Positions 54,701 to 63,906 of a stretch of 64,000 nt of DNA are shown here, one piece after another. The position numbers were made by a program, and so were the translations under genes. Source of the DNA: Trichobilharzia szidati (taxonomy: Eukaryota; Platyhelminthes; Trematoda; Strigeidida; Schistosomatidae); the NCBI GenBank assembly GCA_944472155.2, contig OX235273.1, positions 6,607,204 to 6,671,203 on the forward strand, given 5' to 3'. The notes under the pieces are model-generated. The model saw nothing but the letters and a program-made list of their open reading frames with translations, was not told the origin of the DNA and did not search any database. Position 1 is the stretch's first letter, and every line of letters starts with the position of its first letter.

Positions 54701-54892
54701 AATCAGCCTCAACACCTTCAACAACTACAACTACAACCACAACAACAACAAATAATCGATATGACGACTACTACACCTAATCTATTGGTGAAAAGTCATT
54801 TATTGTCAAGTACAGATGATGAAAGATCAACTGCATTGTTTACCAGTCAATCATTTGATCATATGACGTATTATTATGAAGAAGAAACAGAT
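40161..54892 (+). CDS. Giant coiled-coil protein, main exon (5' incomplete)
   Basis: The frame is open without a stop for more than 14.7 kb (about 4910 codons). Codons begin at 40163. Codons up to about 49525 form a tandem repeat of 866 residues, rich in Glu, Arg, Leu, Ser and Val with heptad-like spacing, typical of long coiled coils, and interrupted by Ala/Gly-rich linkers (GAGAGAVAVAVAGEE). From 49526 the protein is unique: a hydrophobic stretch near 49690-49740 (LLVLFIRLL), a C-x2-C-x15-C-x2-C motif (49934-50002), further coiled-coil segments, Pro-rich (PPSAPPSS, about 52090-52115) and Gln-rich tracts (about 53665-53690 and 54710-54750). The exon ends at 54892 before gtaagt, phase 0. The reading frame continues 19 codons into the intron. 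No enzyme domain is visible. It may be a centrosomal or Golgi scaffold; I do not recognise the family. The start codon is not in view. Confidence 0.88.
42759..45356 (+). repeat. 2598-bp coding repeat, unit 2
   Basis: It differs from unit 3 by one silent change that I can find (gctgttgcc here, gctgtcgcc at 45757). The length is a multiple of three, so the frame is kept; 866 residues are not a multiple of seven. Confidence 0.95.
45357..47954 (+). repeat. 2598-bp coding repeat, unit 3
   Basis: By eye it is the same as unit 4 over the shared part, including the C at 45757. Each unit contains the two Ala/Gly linkers, one with the (GCAGGC)n-like run and one with ggtgctggtgctggtg. Confidence 0.95.
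47955..49525 (+). repeat. 2598-bp coding repeat, partial unit 4
   Basis: The unit stops after about 1570 bp at gttgaagaagc, within the first Ala/Gly linker (GVEEAGA). The following sequence gtagcattatcaggtcattt is unique and AT-rich. The break in the simple-sequence linker suggests that recombination or slippage there set the boundary. Confidence 0.9.
49934..50002 (+). other. Possible zinc knuckle C-x2-C-x15-C-x2-C in the giant protein
   Basis: Cys codons at 49934, 49943, 49991 and 50000 give CSIC...CMNC with 15 residues between the pairs. It sits just after the repeat region and before the long coiled coil. The spacing suits a small zinc ribbon or treble-clef-like knuckle; no family is assigned. 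Confidence 0.5.
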
Positions 54893-54974
54893 GTAAGTTA
54901 CTGCCCCACCCCGCTTTCTTTTCATTGTGTTTCCATTATGTATATTCTCTGAATTATAAAAGAAAAGAAGGCGT

Positions 54975-55080
54975 GTTCAGCGAAGAGACTCTTTTCGGCG
55001 AATTCATTCACTGAGCTGTACAATCGCATTTATATACAATTTTGTTTGTTTGTTTGTGTGTGTGTGTACATTAGTTTCTG
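54975..55080 (+). mobile_element. PLE family 2 terminal block with (GT)n
   Basis: gttcagcgaagagactcttttcggcgaattc is followed by gctgtacaatcgcatttata and (TTTG)n/(GT)n. The same block lies after the PLE coding end at 22672-22740. 55090-55195 is a family C SINE block in reverse. Confidence 0.5.
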
Positions 55081-55204
55081 TAGCGATTTGGTTAAGTTTT
55101 GGGGTGGAGTTGCTAGCACCATGCCCCAACCCTCCCTCTTTATCCGGTCTTGGGACCGGCTAGGAAACTAGTGAGCTAGTAATCTAGGCGAGGTTAATGA
55201 GTTT

Positions 55205-55596
55205 AATTGAATTTTAGATTTTTCCCGTCGATTGATTGGACCGAAGTGCTCAGTCTCAGGTTGACATGTCGGCTTCTTGAGCAGATGCTTCGACGATGTC
55301 TGGGCATTTAATTAGTATTTAATTGGTGGATGGTGACTAGCAATGGAATCCAGGATGCACATTTCGTCCTATTTGGGGCTCGTCGGCTGGATGTACCTGC
55401 ATCTCTCAGTGAGTGATGATGTTCCCACCGAGGCTTGAACCCAGTGCCCATAGTTTCCGACGCCAAAGCGCTGCGTTCAAGCCTCGGTGGGAACATCATC
55501 ACTCACTGAGAAATGCAGGTACATCCAGCCGACGAGCCCCAAATAGGACGAAATGTGCATCCTGGATTCCACTGCTAGTCACCATCCACCAATTAG
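55205..55596. mobile_element. Palindromic Sm-alpha-like SINE pair
   Basis: A full minus copy (55205-55472: 3' end attttagatttttcccgtcg, hammerhead at 55345-55396, head with B box) is joined head-to-head to a plus copy (55473-55596) at about 55472. Both ribozyme cores read CCGACGA (U4 changed to C) and both have GCCCC in stem II, so the arms share private changes. Neither ribozyme is expected to cleave. 55600-56100 holds AT-rich sequence, probably PLE flank, without a gene. Confidence 0.8.
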
Positions 55597-56104
55597 AGGT
55601 TAATGAGTGGTGGTTAAAATTAAGTAAGGGTGTGGGTAGAGAATAATACAGTTGAAAATTAAGTAAGTTAATCGGATGACATAACATAGTTGACTAGAAA
55701 TTGGACGTGGGTCGAGTTAGCAACATTGTTAATGAGGGTAGAGATTACAAAAGGGTGGGGTAGATAATAATGCAAATGAAGATGTGAAATAATAAAATGC
55801 AAAAGATAAAATAATACCATTAGTAAGACTGAAATTAAGAAAGATTACGTCCATTGTAGATTTAATGAATGAACGAATTTCTTTTGTATGCAGAGTTCAG
55901 GATTTAGCAGATGAATTGCTATTGCTTCTGCGATGTGGAGAAGTTTGATCCGTACACTCATTAACACTGTTGCCAACCTGGCCTACTCTGAATTCTACTC
56001 AATTGTATTACGTCATCCAATTCACTTAGTCAATTTTATTTTATTTTCTATCTAACAAGCGTTTGTTTCCAAGCTAAATAATACTCATATTACGTAATTA
56101 TCTA

Positions 56105-56230
56105 AACTTTATAAATCTAATGTACACACACACATAAACAAAATTGTAAATAAATGCGATTGTACAGCTCAGTGAATGAATTCGCCGAAAAGATTCTCTT
56201 TGCTGAACGCCTTCTTTTCTTCTTGTGTAT
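56105..56230 (-). mobile_element. PLE family 2 terminal block
   Basis: It is the reverse complement of the block at 54975-55080: acacacacataaacaaaatt, gcgattgtacagctcagtga, attcgccgaaaagattctct, gctgaacgcc. Together with 54975-55080 it encloses the SINE palindrome. Confidence 0.5.
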
Positions 56231-56297
56231 GACTGAATTGGGATTTTCAGGTTATTTTCTGAATTCCCCAAGTGAAACATCGCAGGATTATTTTACG

Positions 56298-56660
56298 AGT
56301 TGATCACGGATTGATATCAGTTAGAGAGAACCATTGAAAACCAGCTGTTTCATCTAACTAGTTAAGGAATCATCGGCAGTACGCACCGCACCCTTCACCA
56401 AGATTCGAACTCAGGACCTTCCGGTTACAAGGCCAGAGAGCTCATATGCTATTCAGCCACTGACTGGGACAAGATTCAATGGCCAGTCCATGAATTCTAA
56501 CTTTTACCAATTCGTCCTGGGTTCAAACCCTGGAGGGTGGTTGTGTACTGCCGATGATTCCCAAACCAGACAGGTGAAACAGCTGGCTGTTCAGTACTCC
56601 CTGTGGGGCTGGTTTTCAATGGTGTTCTCTGATCTGATATCAATCCGTCGTTTAAAAACT
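56298..56660. mobile_element. Family B repeats, head-to-head pair
   Basis: The minus arm (56298-56512) has a tRNA-like B box (gattcgaactcagg) and the 3' block; the plus arm (56513-56660) starts within the tRNA-like region (gggttcaaaccctgg). Both hammerhead blocks are damaged (plus core CCGATGA). 56660-56960 shows nothing recognisable. Confidence 0.7.
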
Positions 56661-56959
56661 CGTAAAAACAAAACTAACCTTTACAAACCAAACTATAGAA
56701 AAGCATAGGATTTCTCTGATATCCCTTAACACTTGTTGTCCACATGATTACCCACATACACGCACACGCACAAGCTTCTATTCAACATGTTGCTTGATAC
56801 TCGGGAGTTGTCATTCGAGGGCCGTGTTTTGTCGGTCTTCTCAACTTTATGTGCAGTCCATCGTCATTTGTTTCTGCATATTTGTTGAGTAGGCGATAGA
56901 TTTTCGACTAGTTCACCCCATCCGATGGACTTAATCATCGCTCATCTTTTCTTACTCAC

Positions 56960-57270
56960 AGAGTACAGAAGGCTTGTTTGGTATTTGCCTACCAACTTAC
57001 GCCATCTGTGGCTTAGTAGACGTGATATCCGACTGGCTGTCGACCAAAGGACGTGTATATACTGCTCAGTAGTATGACTATGAGACATGGCCACTGAAAG
57101 TGGAAGACATGAAAAGGCCAGTGAGCTCTCCTTGTTTGTAGGTGCCTGCGTTCTATCTGCATCCTGTGTTAGTCGGTGTCATCAGGTGAGTAATACTGAG
57201 GTTAGGCATCGGTGGTCGAGTGGTGTGTAAGGAGGGGAAATCAGTCGACAAGTTGAATGGTCACTGATCT
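56960..57270 (+). mobile_element. LINE 3' fragment (second type), degraded
   Basis: It carries cagaaggcttgtttggtatt, cttacgccatctgtggctta, gatatccgactggctgtcga and aggcatcggtggtcgagtgg, as in 13350-13580. 57270-57530 has no recognisable content. Confidence 0.6.
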
Positions 57271-57654
57271 CCACTACTTTGTGGATCAGGCATCTAGTCA
57301 AAGGCTCCGTGAAAGGCACTGACCCTTTAAGACAACCATCTACTTCGGTTTGGGCTTCCGGATAGGGCAGTAACACAGCTCTCACACAAACTATAATATT
57401 TTACTTAGCACAGCTCATGGTTCACAAAATATACAACATTTTGAGTTCTCATAAATAATGTAAATAGTCTTTTTGATAAATCATGGAGCTGTATCTCATT
57501 GTCCTCTGAGTTCCTTAACTCCCAACTAAACTGGGTCATGGGTTCGAACCCTGCTCTATCTATCCAGGTTTACATGTAGCCAGATAGTAGTATCACCATC
57601 TCACACACAGACACAGACATAATGAAGTGTAGCTGGTGAATGGAAATACAAGTG

Positions 57655-58215
57655 ATTTCTGAGTTTCATTTAGTTGGAGGATTTCCTCATGAGCTGAAAT
57701 CAGCTAGAGAACCATTGGAAACTCGGGAGTACTGGATAGCTGTTTTCCCTGTCCTAGCTTGGGACCTTTCATCAGTACTCATCTACCGCCAGGATTCGAA
57801 ATCAGGACCTTCTGGTTACAAGGTCAGCGACCTCTTAGACCATTCATTCAGCCACTGGGGCCCCGGTGCAATGGCCAGCCAGTGCATGAATTCTAACTTC
57901 TGACAATTTGCACCATAGCGTGACCACTTAGCAATGTCTTTTTCGATGAGTAACTGTCCTCACCTTCAACCTGCTGTACCCTACTGGTCACGACTTCCCA
58001 CTGGATAGGACAAGTCGCTAGTGAGCATCAGTGGGTTTATGAGCTTACCTTGTAACCAGAAAGTCTTAGGTTCATATCCCGTTGGGTGTGTACCGATGAA
58101 GAGTTCCAAACTAGGACAAAACAACTAGGTGTCCAGTACTCCCTGATGCTTTTCCAGTGGTTCTCTAACCGATATCAGCTCATGATGAAATCTTCCAACC
58201 AGTTGAACAAAATCC
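57655..58215. mobile_element. Family B repeats, head-to-head pair
   Basis: The minus arm (57655-58010) is nearly full length, from gaggatttcctcatgagctg to cgacttcccactgg. The plus arm (58030-58215) keeps the tRNA-like region, a broken ribozyme (CCGATGA or GATGAAGA) and the 3' block. The pair ends about 100 bp before the next exon. Confidence 0.75.
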
Positions 58216-58310
58216 TTGAATGTGTAAAGCTACATTTTACTTCTCCGTGTTTTATAATAATACTCGATTGTGTGTTTTTCTTTTTGTTTGTTTGTTTTCC
58301 TTTCTTCAAG

Positions 58311-58898
58311 ATATACGAACAACACTTGTACACCTTAGTACAGATTGCATTGAATAAATTAGATCAATTGAATAAAAGTTATGCAGAACCAAAGAGACCA
58401 TTATTATTATCACCGGATCGTGAAGATGAACTTACTGAATTACTCGATAGAGTTATCAAATTAATCCCATTGGAAAGTCACATTAGTAGTAGTCATATGA
58501 ATAAGACAACAGATAGTGAATCAATTTATTCTCAGTTGGGTAGACGTTTAACGACAACGGCGGCAGCGGCAGCAGCAACAGCAACGACTACTACCACAAT
58601 AATGATGACAACAACACCAGCTGCTATTACCGCCATCATGACTGCAACTACTACGACGCTGTCAACAGGTCCATCGTCAACATCATCATATTCTCATTAT
58701 TATAAGCCTGTCTCTAGTACTACCTGTGAATCATCTGATCTTAGTCTAATGACGAATATGACTTATCCGTATCCAAAACGTGCAGAGAAAGCACCAATTC
58801 ATGATTTAGTGGATTCTGTTGATCATTTAAGGAATTTGCATGAACTACGCAGTCTAGCTAAATATCTGCTAGATCAATATCATATTGTTACAACTGAA
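58311..58898 (+). CDS. Giant coiled-coil gene, exon 2 (in window)
   Basis: The 196-codon exon is flanked by cttcaag/ATATACG and GTTACAACTGAA/gtaagt, phase 0 on both sides. It begins IYEQHLYTLVQIALNKLDQL, has DREDELTELLDRVIKLIP, then a Thr/Ala/Met low-complexity tract (58550-58660) and ends HLRNLHELRSLAKYLLDQYH. The coiled-coil-like parts and the AT-rich codon use match the second half of the giant exon. It joins in frame to Asp at 54890-54892. Confidence 0.82.
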
Positions 58899-59068
58899 GT
58901 AAGTTGTTTGTTTGTTTTGTTTGATTAGTGCACGTTTCATTCTTTTCTTTTCTTTTGTTTCTGATTCATTTCAATGTCATTGCCAAACATCCCGTGTGTG
59001 TTTGTGTGTGTGTGTATCTGTGTTCGTATCCATCGAGTCTGAAATGTCGTCACCAATTCCATATTCGT

Positions 59069-59285
59069 TTTTAATTGGTGGATAGTGACTAGCAGTGGAA
59101 TCCAGCCAAGATGCGCATTTCGTCCTATTTGGGACTCGTCAGCCAATCGGATGTACTGGCATTCCCCAGTCATTGAGTGATGATGTTCCGACCGCCGAGG
59201 CTCGAACCCAGTGACCATAGTTTCAAACGCCAAAGCGTTATCCACTAGACCACTTAGGCCACGAGAGCCACCTCTTGTGCAACGG
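59069..59285 (-). mobile_element. Sm-alpha-like SINE (family A) with complete tRNA-like head
   Basis: In reverse complement: head gtggcctaagtggtctagtg (A-box region) and gggttcgagcctc (B box), linker catcatcactcaatgactgg, hammerhead, then tagtc(a)ctatccaccaatta. It is the copy with the best tRNA-like head in the window, so it likely had a working Pol III promoter. Confidence 0.8.
59098..59160 (-). ncRNA. Type I hammerhead ribozyme, core intact, weak stem I
   Basis: On the minus strand the core CTGACGA covers 59142-59136, stem II GTCC/GGAC follows, GAAA lies at 59121-59118, stem III is ATG/CAT (59118-59111), and cleavage is expected after the C at 59110. Next to the core, stem I is mostly G-T pairs (TTGG against TTGG), so folding is doubtful. 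Confidence 0.55.
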
Positions 59286-59304
59286 GTCATATCAATTATT
59301 TAAT

Positions 59305-59485
59305 TCAATTTTAGATTTTCCCGTCGATTCAATTCCACGGGATTCCACTGCTAGTCACCACCCACCAATTAAACTCTAATTACATGCCCGGACATCGTCG
59401 AAGCATTTGCACAAGAAGCCGACATGGCAACCTGAGACCGAACACTTCGGTCCAATCAATCGACGGGAAAATCTAAAATTCAATC
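59305..59485. mobile_element. Inverted pair of SINE family A 3' ends
   Basis: The left arm is aattttagattttcccgtcg (59308-59330) and the right arm aatcgacgggaaaatctaaa (about 59457-59480). Between them is a plus 3' half without ribozyme core (gattccactgctagtcacca onward). Confidence 0.7.
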
Positions 59486-60230
59486 CATATTAGTTTGTTT
59501 ATTAGATGTATCACGCAGTGAAGAAACAGTATTATTTACTGGATGATAATGTTTCGAACACGATTTATTATTGTTCATAATCATTTCATCAATTATAATC
59601 ACACGACTTCGAAACTTGAATTTTACAGTTTTCTTTGTCCTCTCCTATTTGTCGTAGGGGTAGTAGAATTTTCCAGGTATATGGGACAGGTGTTGAATCA
59701 TTCCTATTACACGTGTTTGCAGTGGATTCGATAAACAAAGCTTCCTTTATCAATCTCTCCCTCCATCCTGTGACATTGGATCTTAAAATTGTCATCCTGT
59801 CCCATCATATTGTATGGTTATGTGTAATTTCATTTAGTGTGGTGCTATAGCTGAACTATTCTCCATATTTCTTACCTTATTTGGGCCAACCAATCTAGAT
59901 TTTGCTAGGTTTTTACGCTCAGCTATTCTGACTACCCCTGTTCTACTACATTGACCTATTTATTTGACCTGACAATCATTGCAGTAGGGTATTAGGTAAA
60001 CTAAATTGTTCTGTTTTAAAGGCTCCACTGGCAGGATCCTTTAACCGACAAAGCTTGTTTCTAATTGAGTTTGTGGGTGGTTTGAATGCCAGCCACTTTT
60101 ATTCCTGCCTGCCTTGTTAAGAATTCTGCCTAAGGTTTCTGAGGTTCTTTCTTTGTATGGAATTACTACAGATGATTTAGATTCCTTATTGTTGGTGTTG
60201 TCATTATCCTGCTTATATTTAACATGCATG
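59486..60230 (-). mobile_element. Penelope-like element, degraded C-terminal part (main family)
   Basis: Minus frame 59589-59795 gives SNVTGWRERLIKEALFIEST and IWKILLPLRQIG-like sequence. 60041-60229 gives NNKESKSSVVIPYKERTSET, the part after the Asn/Asp linker. It aligns with 30702-31450 but has indels and shifts, so it is older than the array. Confidence 0.8.
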
Positions 60231-60404
60231 TTGTCACTAATATTACTATAGTTATTGCGGGGATGGTTGAAGGCAATTGACAGGATTCTTTAGATGTAGC
60301 TTATATTCCTTATCGGCACTTACTACTGAAACCGATGTATTATGGTCTAAACTCAGGGGACTGGAAACTAGATAGTAACTGATTTTTGTTAACAAACATA
60401 TCGC

Positions 60405-60750
60405 CGCTTATAGTAGGAATTTGTGACCAGTGGGGGAGGGTACAGCAGGTCAAGTGTGAGAACAAATACTCGTCAGTGATGACATTCTCTGGTGGTCTCG
60501 CTATATGGTGAATTTGCAGAAGTCGGGATTCATGGACTGGAAGCAATTGTATCGGGTCCCAGTAGCCTAATGGTCTAAAAGCTCACCTTGTAACCAGAAG
60601 CTTCTGGGTCCGAACCTCACTGGGTGCGTACTACTGAAGAGTCCCAAACTAGGACGAAGCAGTTAATTGTTCAGTACTCCCTGTTGGTTTTCCAATGGTT
60701 CTCTAACTGATGTCAGCTCATGATGAAATCCTGAAACCAGTCTTATCGTT
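60405..60750 (+). mobile_element. Family B repeat, nearly full length
   Basis: It runs from aggaatttgtgaccagtggg through gtcccagtagcctaatggtc (A-box region) and gggtccgaacctc (B box) to the ribozyme block at 60628-60680 and the 3' block. The core CTGAAGA (60634-60640) is kept but GAAA reads GAAG, which should stop cleavage. Confidence 0.78.
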
Positions 60751-60960
60751 GCTAAGCAATACTTGAAAATGTTGTGTATTGTGTTAAATATGCTATATAT
60801 TAGAGTAGAGCCGGATAGAGATGAGGATCTAATTGAAAAATGAATATTTCTTTGCTTAGTTATATTGCTTTCTAAATTTATTGATTTGTATATTTTGGCG
60901 TTTATCTAATACTTTTTTTTCCTTCTCGCCCTCTTGTTGTTTCTTTTTTTTTAAACTTAG

Positions 60961-61123
60961 TTGGAATTACAATCTGATACAAATTGGTGTTTAAGACAAC
61001 GTTTAAGCAATGCCAATAGTCAATTGGATCGTCTAACTGACCTGTTGAATAAAAGTAGTAGAACATTTCAATCGATTGATGAACGATTAACTGCGGAAAT
61101 ACATAAACATTCAACATTAACAG
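60961..61123 (+). CDS. Giant coiled-coil gene, exon 3 (in window)
   Basis: The exon follows a T-rich tract and TTAG, begins LELQSDTNWCLRQRL and continues ANSQLDRLTDLLNKSSRTF and IDERLTAEIHKH. It ends ACAG/gtaatt after 163 bp, phase 1. It is in phase 0 with exon 2. Heptad-like Leu spacing indicates a coiled coil. Confidence 0.8.
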
Positions 61124-61429
61124 GTAATTATAACACGTGTATACTATGGCATATTAAACTTGAACAAAGCAAGAACAAGAACAATTGTACTCGAAGATAA
61201 TATGAGCTCATCTTTTATTATTATTTCGAGGATTCTTCTCAACTGGTTACAACCTGAACGATAAAAATATATATGAATTACATTACATTAAAGATTTGAT
61301 GAGCATACTTTTCCACGATCACAAGGAGTAATTGGTTGGTAGGAAGTGTAAAAGTAACATTAGTCCGGAATGATTTAACTAATTAAGAGTTACAGACACA
61401 CTGACTATTTATAGAATAAGAACAAATTA

Positions 61430-61530
61430 GTTCAGCGAAGAGTCTCTTTTCGGAGAATTCATTCACTTAGCTGTACTGTCGCAAATATATATACAATTAA
61501 TTTTGTGTGTGTGTGTGTGTGTATATTAGG
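61430..61530 (+). mobile_element. PLE family 2 terminal block with (GT)n
   Basis: gttcagcgaagagtctcttt, gctgtactgtcgcaaatata and (TG)n at 61504-61522, as at 54975-55080. Confidence 0.5.
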
Positions 61531-61539
61531 TTTGTCAAA

Positions 61540-62345
61540 ATCAAAATCAAAATAACAGTTAGTGTGGATTGTTGATTACATCATCAAAATAATTAAGAAA
61601 TTAAAATGTGTGATTAATAATCAAAGTTGTAACCAAGTGGGGTGAAGATTGGCAAGATGTGAGTAGGGTTACGTAATATAGACATGTTTAGAAAGATTAG
61701 ATGCTAGTGAAGGAGTATGGAGACAATTATGAAAATAAACTAGATAATAGGTGAAAAGATTGAATGGGTTAGTTACTAAAAAATTATTATACGAAAATTG
61801 CAAAAGAAATTTGATAACAAAATGTTGATGATAGATAAACTTGAAATTAAACCCATGGTAGTAGGAGGGGGTGGAGAAGTTTCTTCGGTGTGCATAAATC
61901 AGGCTTTTCTATCCAAATCGCTAAGGCTTCGGCAATACAAAGTATACGGAAGCTTGTCGATTTTGAAAGGCTTCTTTTGACTTTATAGATGACTTTGAAC
62001 GACTTCTCCTTGCAAATTGAATGACCAGTGTTGAGTATATGCTCAATAATGGCGCTCCTTATTGTTCCGTTGTTACCTTTCCGTAGCCAGGCGGGATAGT
62101 GTTTTTGAACTCTTTTAGATAAAACTTACATCGAACGACCTATATACCTCGCTCCGCAAGAGCAGGTGAATTGGTAGATACACATGGAAGTGGTCAAATG
62201 CGATAGTTTATCTTTAGAGTAGTTGAAGAACAATGGCCGGGAGGAAAATGTCAGTCGTAGTGTGGCAGCGAAGAATGTCCTTCTGAGAGCAGTAGATATC
62301 CTCTTCTTCAAGGTATCAGCCAGAAGAATATAGAATAATTAGACA
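61540..62345 (-). mobile_element. Penelope-like element remnant, GIY-YIG part
   Basis: Minus frame 62126-62311 encodes STALRRTFFAATLRLTFSSR and CIYQFTCSCGARYIGRSM, the CxC and YIG part of PLE family 2/3. The following 61870-62100 continues in other frames. The tail 61540-61860 matches 9965-10340 in reverse. Confidence 0.7.
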
Positions 62346-62579
62346 ATTAGTCTGGGAAACAAAAACAGAGTTGCGTATATATATATGTGTGTGTATAGAA
62401 ACAAGATTTAGCTAGAAAGAGTATAACAAAAATAGTAGATTACGTAACTAAAGAAAATGTTTTATCTAGTAGCCAATAGAAAAAAAGGAAGAGAAAAGAA
62501 CAAGGTAGGGTGAGTGATGTTTAGATGAGAGAGTAGAGTTTTCGAAACAAGAAAAACGGTGACTCATAAAAGTTGTATA

Positions 62580-62870
62580 TTTTTTTGTTATCACCAGGGC
62601 AGTGCAAGATTCACCACTGTCTCTTTCTGCGTACACATAGATTTGGTTTAAGTCGTTTGATAGCAATTGCTTCAGCAAAGCGTAGCAAGTTAGGTTTATT
62701 TTGCTTGTTGATTATTTTGAACGACTTCAGGTTGTCTACAATATGACCAGTGTGTCCAATAGATGACGCGCAATCGCACTGTTTAATGCTTGTGGACCTT
62801 TCAGTCTCAGGTTCTTTTTGGTATGTGTTCAGAAATGCGGACAATATTATTTGGTGTTACTTTCATATCT
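62580..62870 (-). mobile_element. Penelope-like element remnant, end of the coding part
   Basis: Minus frame 62611-62844 encodes SSIGHTGHIVDNLKSFKII and LLRFAEAIAIKRLKPNLCV, the end of the GIY-YIG region of PLE family 2/3 (compare EHLLQSGHSAPSDLSFKVI near 22400). Confidence 0.7.
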
Positions 62871-63074
62871 TAATGGTTTGCAGAGATTATTTGAAATTGC
62901 CCCTCCCCCACCCTGTTTTGATTGTTGATTTCATCATTGGATCAGAACAGCTCAGGCATTGTTGGATATACTCATGGTTGGCGAGCGTTCTACCGCCGCT
63001 GAACCACCGACTGACATTCATACTATAGTGCTAAACTTATTTTTCGTTTTATTTGTTTAATGCTTTTTCGTTTG

Positions 63075-63710
63075 GTTACAGGATTTCATCATGAGCTGAA
63101 ATCGGATAGAGAACCATTGGGAAATCAGAGGGGAGTACTGGACAGCCAACTGATCCGTCTGACTACTCTGGGACTCTTCAGTAGTACGCCGTACCCACCG
63201 CCAGGGTTCGAATCCAGGACCTTCTGGTTACAAGGCCAGCGAGCTCGTAGGCCATTCATTCAGCCACTGGGACCCGATCCAATGGCCAGCCCATGAATTC
63301 CACCTTCTGCCAATTCATGATATGGTGAGACCACTTGCCAATGTCATCGATGGCGAGTATTTGTCCTCACACCTGACCACCTGTCGTGACCAGTAGAGTA
63401 TAGCAGGTCGGGTGTAGGAACAAATACTCGCTACCGATTACATTCGATAGGGATCGCGCTGTGTCATGAATTAACAGAAGTTGGAATTCATGGGCTGAAT
63501 GAATGGTCTACGAGCTCGCCAGCCTTGTAACCAGAAGGTCATGGATTCGAACCCTGGCGGTAGGTAGGGCGTACTGCTGAACAGTCCCAGAGTAGTCGGA
63601 CGAAACAGCTGGCTGTCCAGTACTCCCTGCTGGGTTTTCCAGTGGTTCTCTAACCACTGTCAGCTCATCATAATGAAATCCTGTAACCAATCAATCAAAT
63701 CCTTTCCAAC
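63075..63710. mobile_element. Family B palindrome (two full copies head-to-head)
   Basis: The minus copy (63075-63385) and plus copy (63386-63710) meet near gtcgtgaccag at 63385. Both carry the same unusual ribozyme loop (cagagtagtc) and a longer stem III (AGCTGGCTGT or its diverged partner). The plus ribozyme at 63571-63623 has perfect stem I (GTACTG/CAGTAC) and a five-pair stem III, but G8 is C (CTGAACA). Confidence 0.8.
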
Positions 63711-63781
63711 CAATACTTGAAAAACTTATTTATTTGTTTTTTCTGTTTTCTCTCTATTTTTATGTGTGTGATTTGATTTAG

Positions 63782-63906
63782 AACAATGTGATATAGCCCG
63801 TCAAGATACGCGTCGAGTTGTACATACTTTAAGTGAAATAAATCAACGGCATAAACCGACAAGTAGTCGACGGTTAAATTTCGTTCCAGATTCTTCAGAA
63901 TACTTG
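63782..63906 (+). CDS. Giant coiled-coil gene, exon 4 (in window)
   Basis: The exon is 125 bp: AA completes Glu, then QCDIARQDTRRVVHTLSEIN and SSRRLNFVPDSSEYL, ending TACTTG/gtgagt, phase 0. The fit of phase and frame with exon 3 supports the chain. The gene continues beyond the window. Confidence 0.75.

Larger units (their letters stand above)
54893..58310 (+). other. Intron 1 of the giant gene
   Basis: Donor GTAAGT at 54893 and acceptor tttcttcAAG before 58311, with a T-rich tract (tttgtttgttttcctttctt). It contains a PLE terminal block, an inverted SINE A pair, a reversed PLE terminal block, two inverted family B pairs and LINE fragments. Both flanking exons are in phase 0. Confidence 0.8.
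58899..60960 (+). other. Intron 2 of the giant gene
   Basis: Donor GTAAGT; acceptor tttttttttaaacTTAG before 60961. It holds a minus SINE A copy, an inverted SINE 3' pair, a PLE 3' remnant and a family B copy. (GT)n at 58994-59013. Confidence 0.78.
61124..63781 (+). other. Intron 3 of the giant gene
   Basis: Donor GTAATT at 61124 and acceptor tgatttgatttAG at 63780-63781. Phase 1 on both sides: G plus AA makes Glu. It contains PLE remnants, a (GT)n tract and a family B palindrome. Confidence 0.78.

Noticed and set aside
58550..58660. Thr/Ala-rich tract as a sign that exon 2 is not coding
   Set aside because: The frame is open on both sides, splice sites and phases agree, and the flanking parts resemble the rest of the protein, so a coding microsatellite is more likely.
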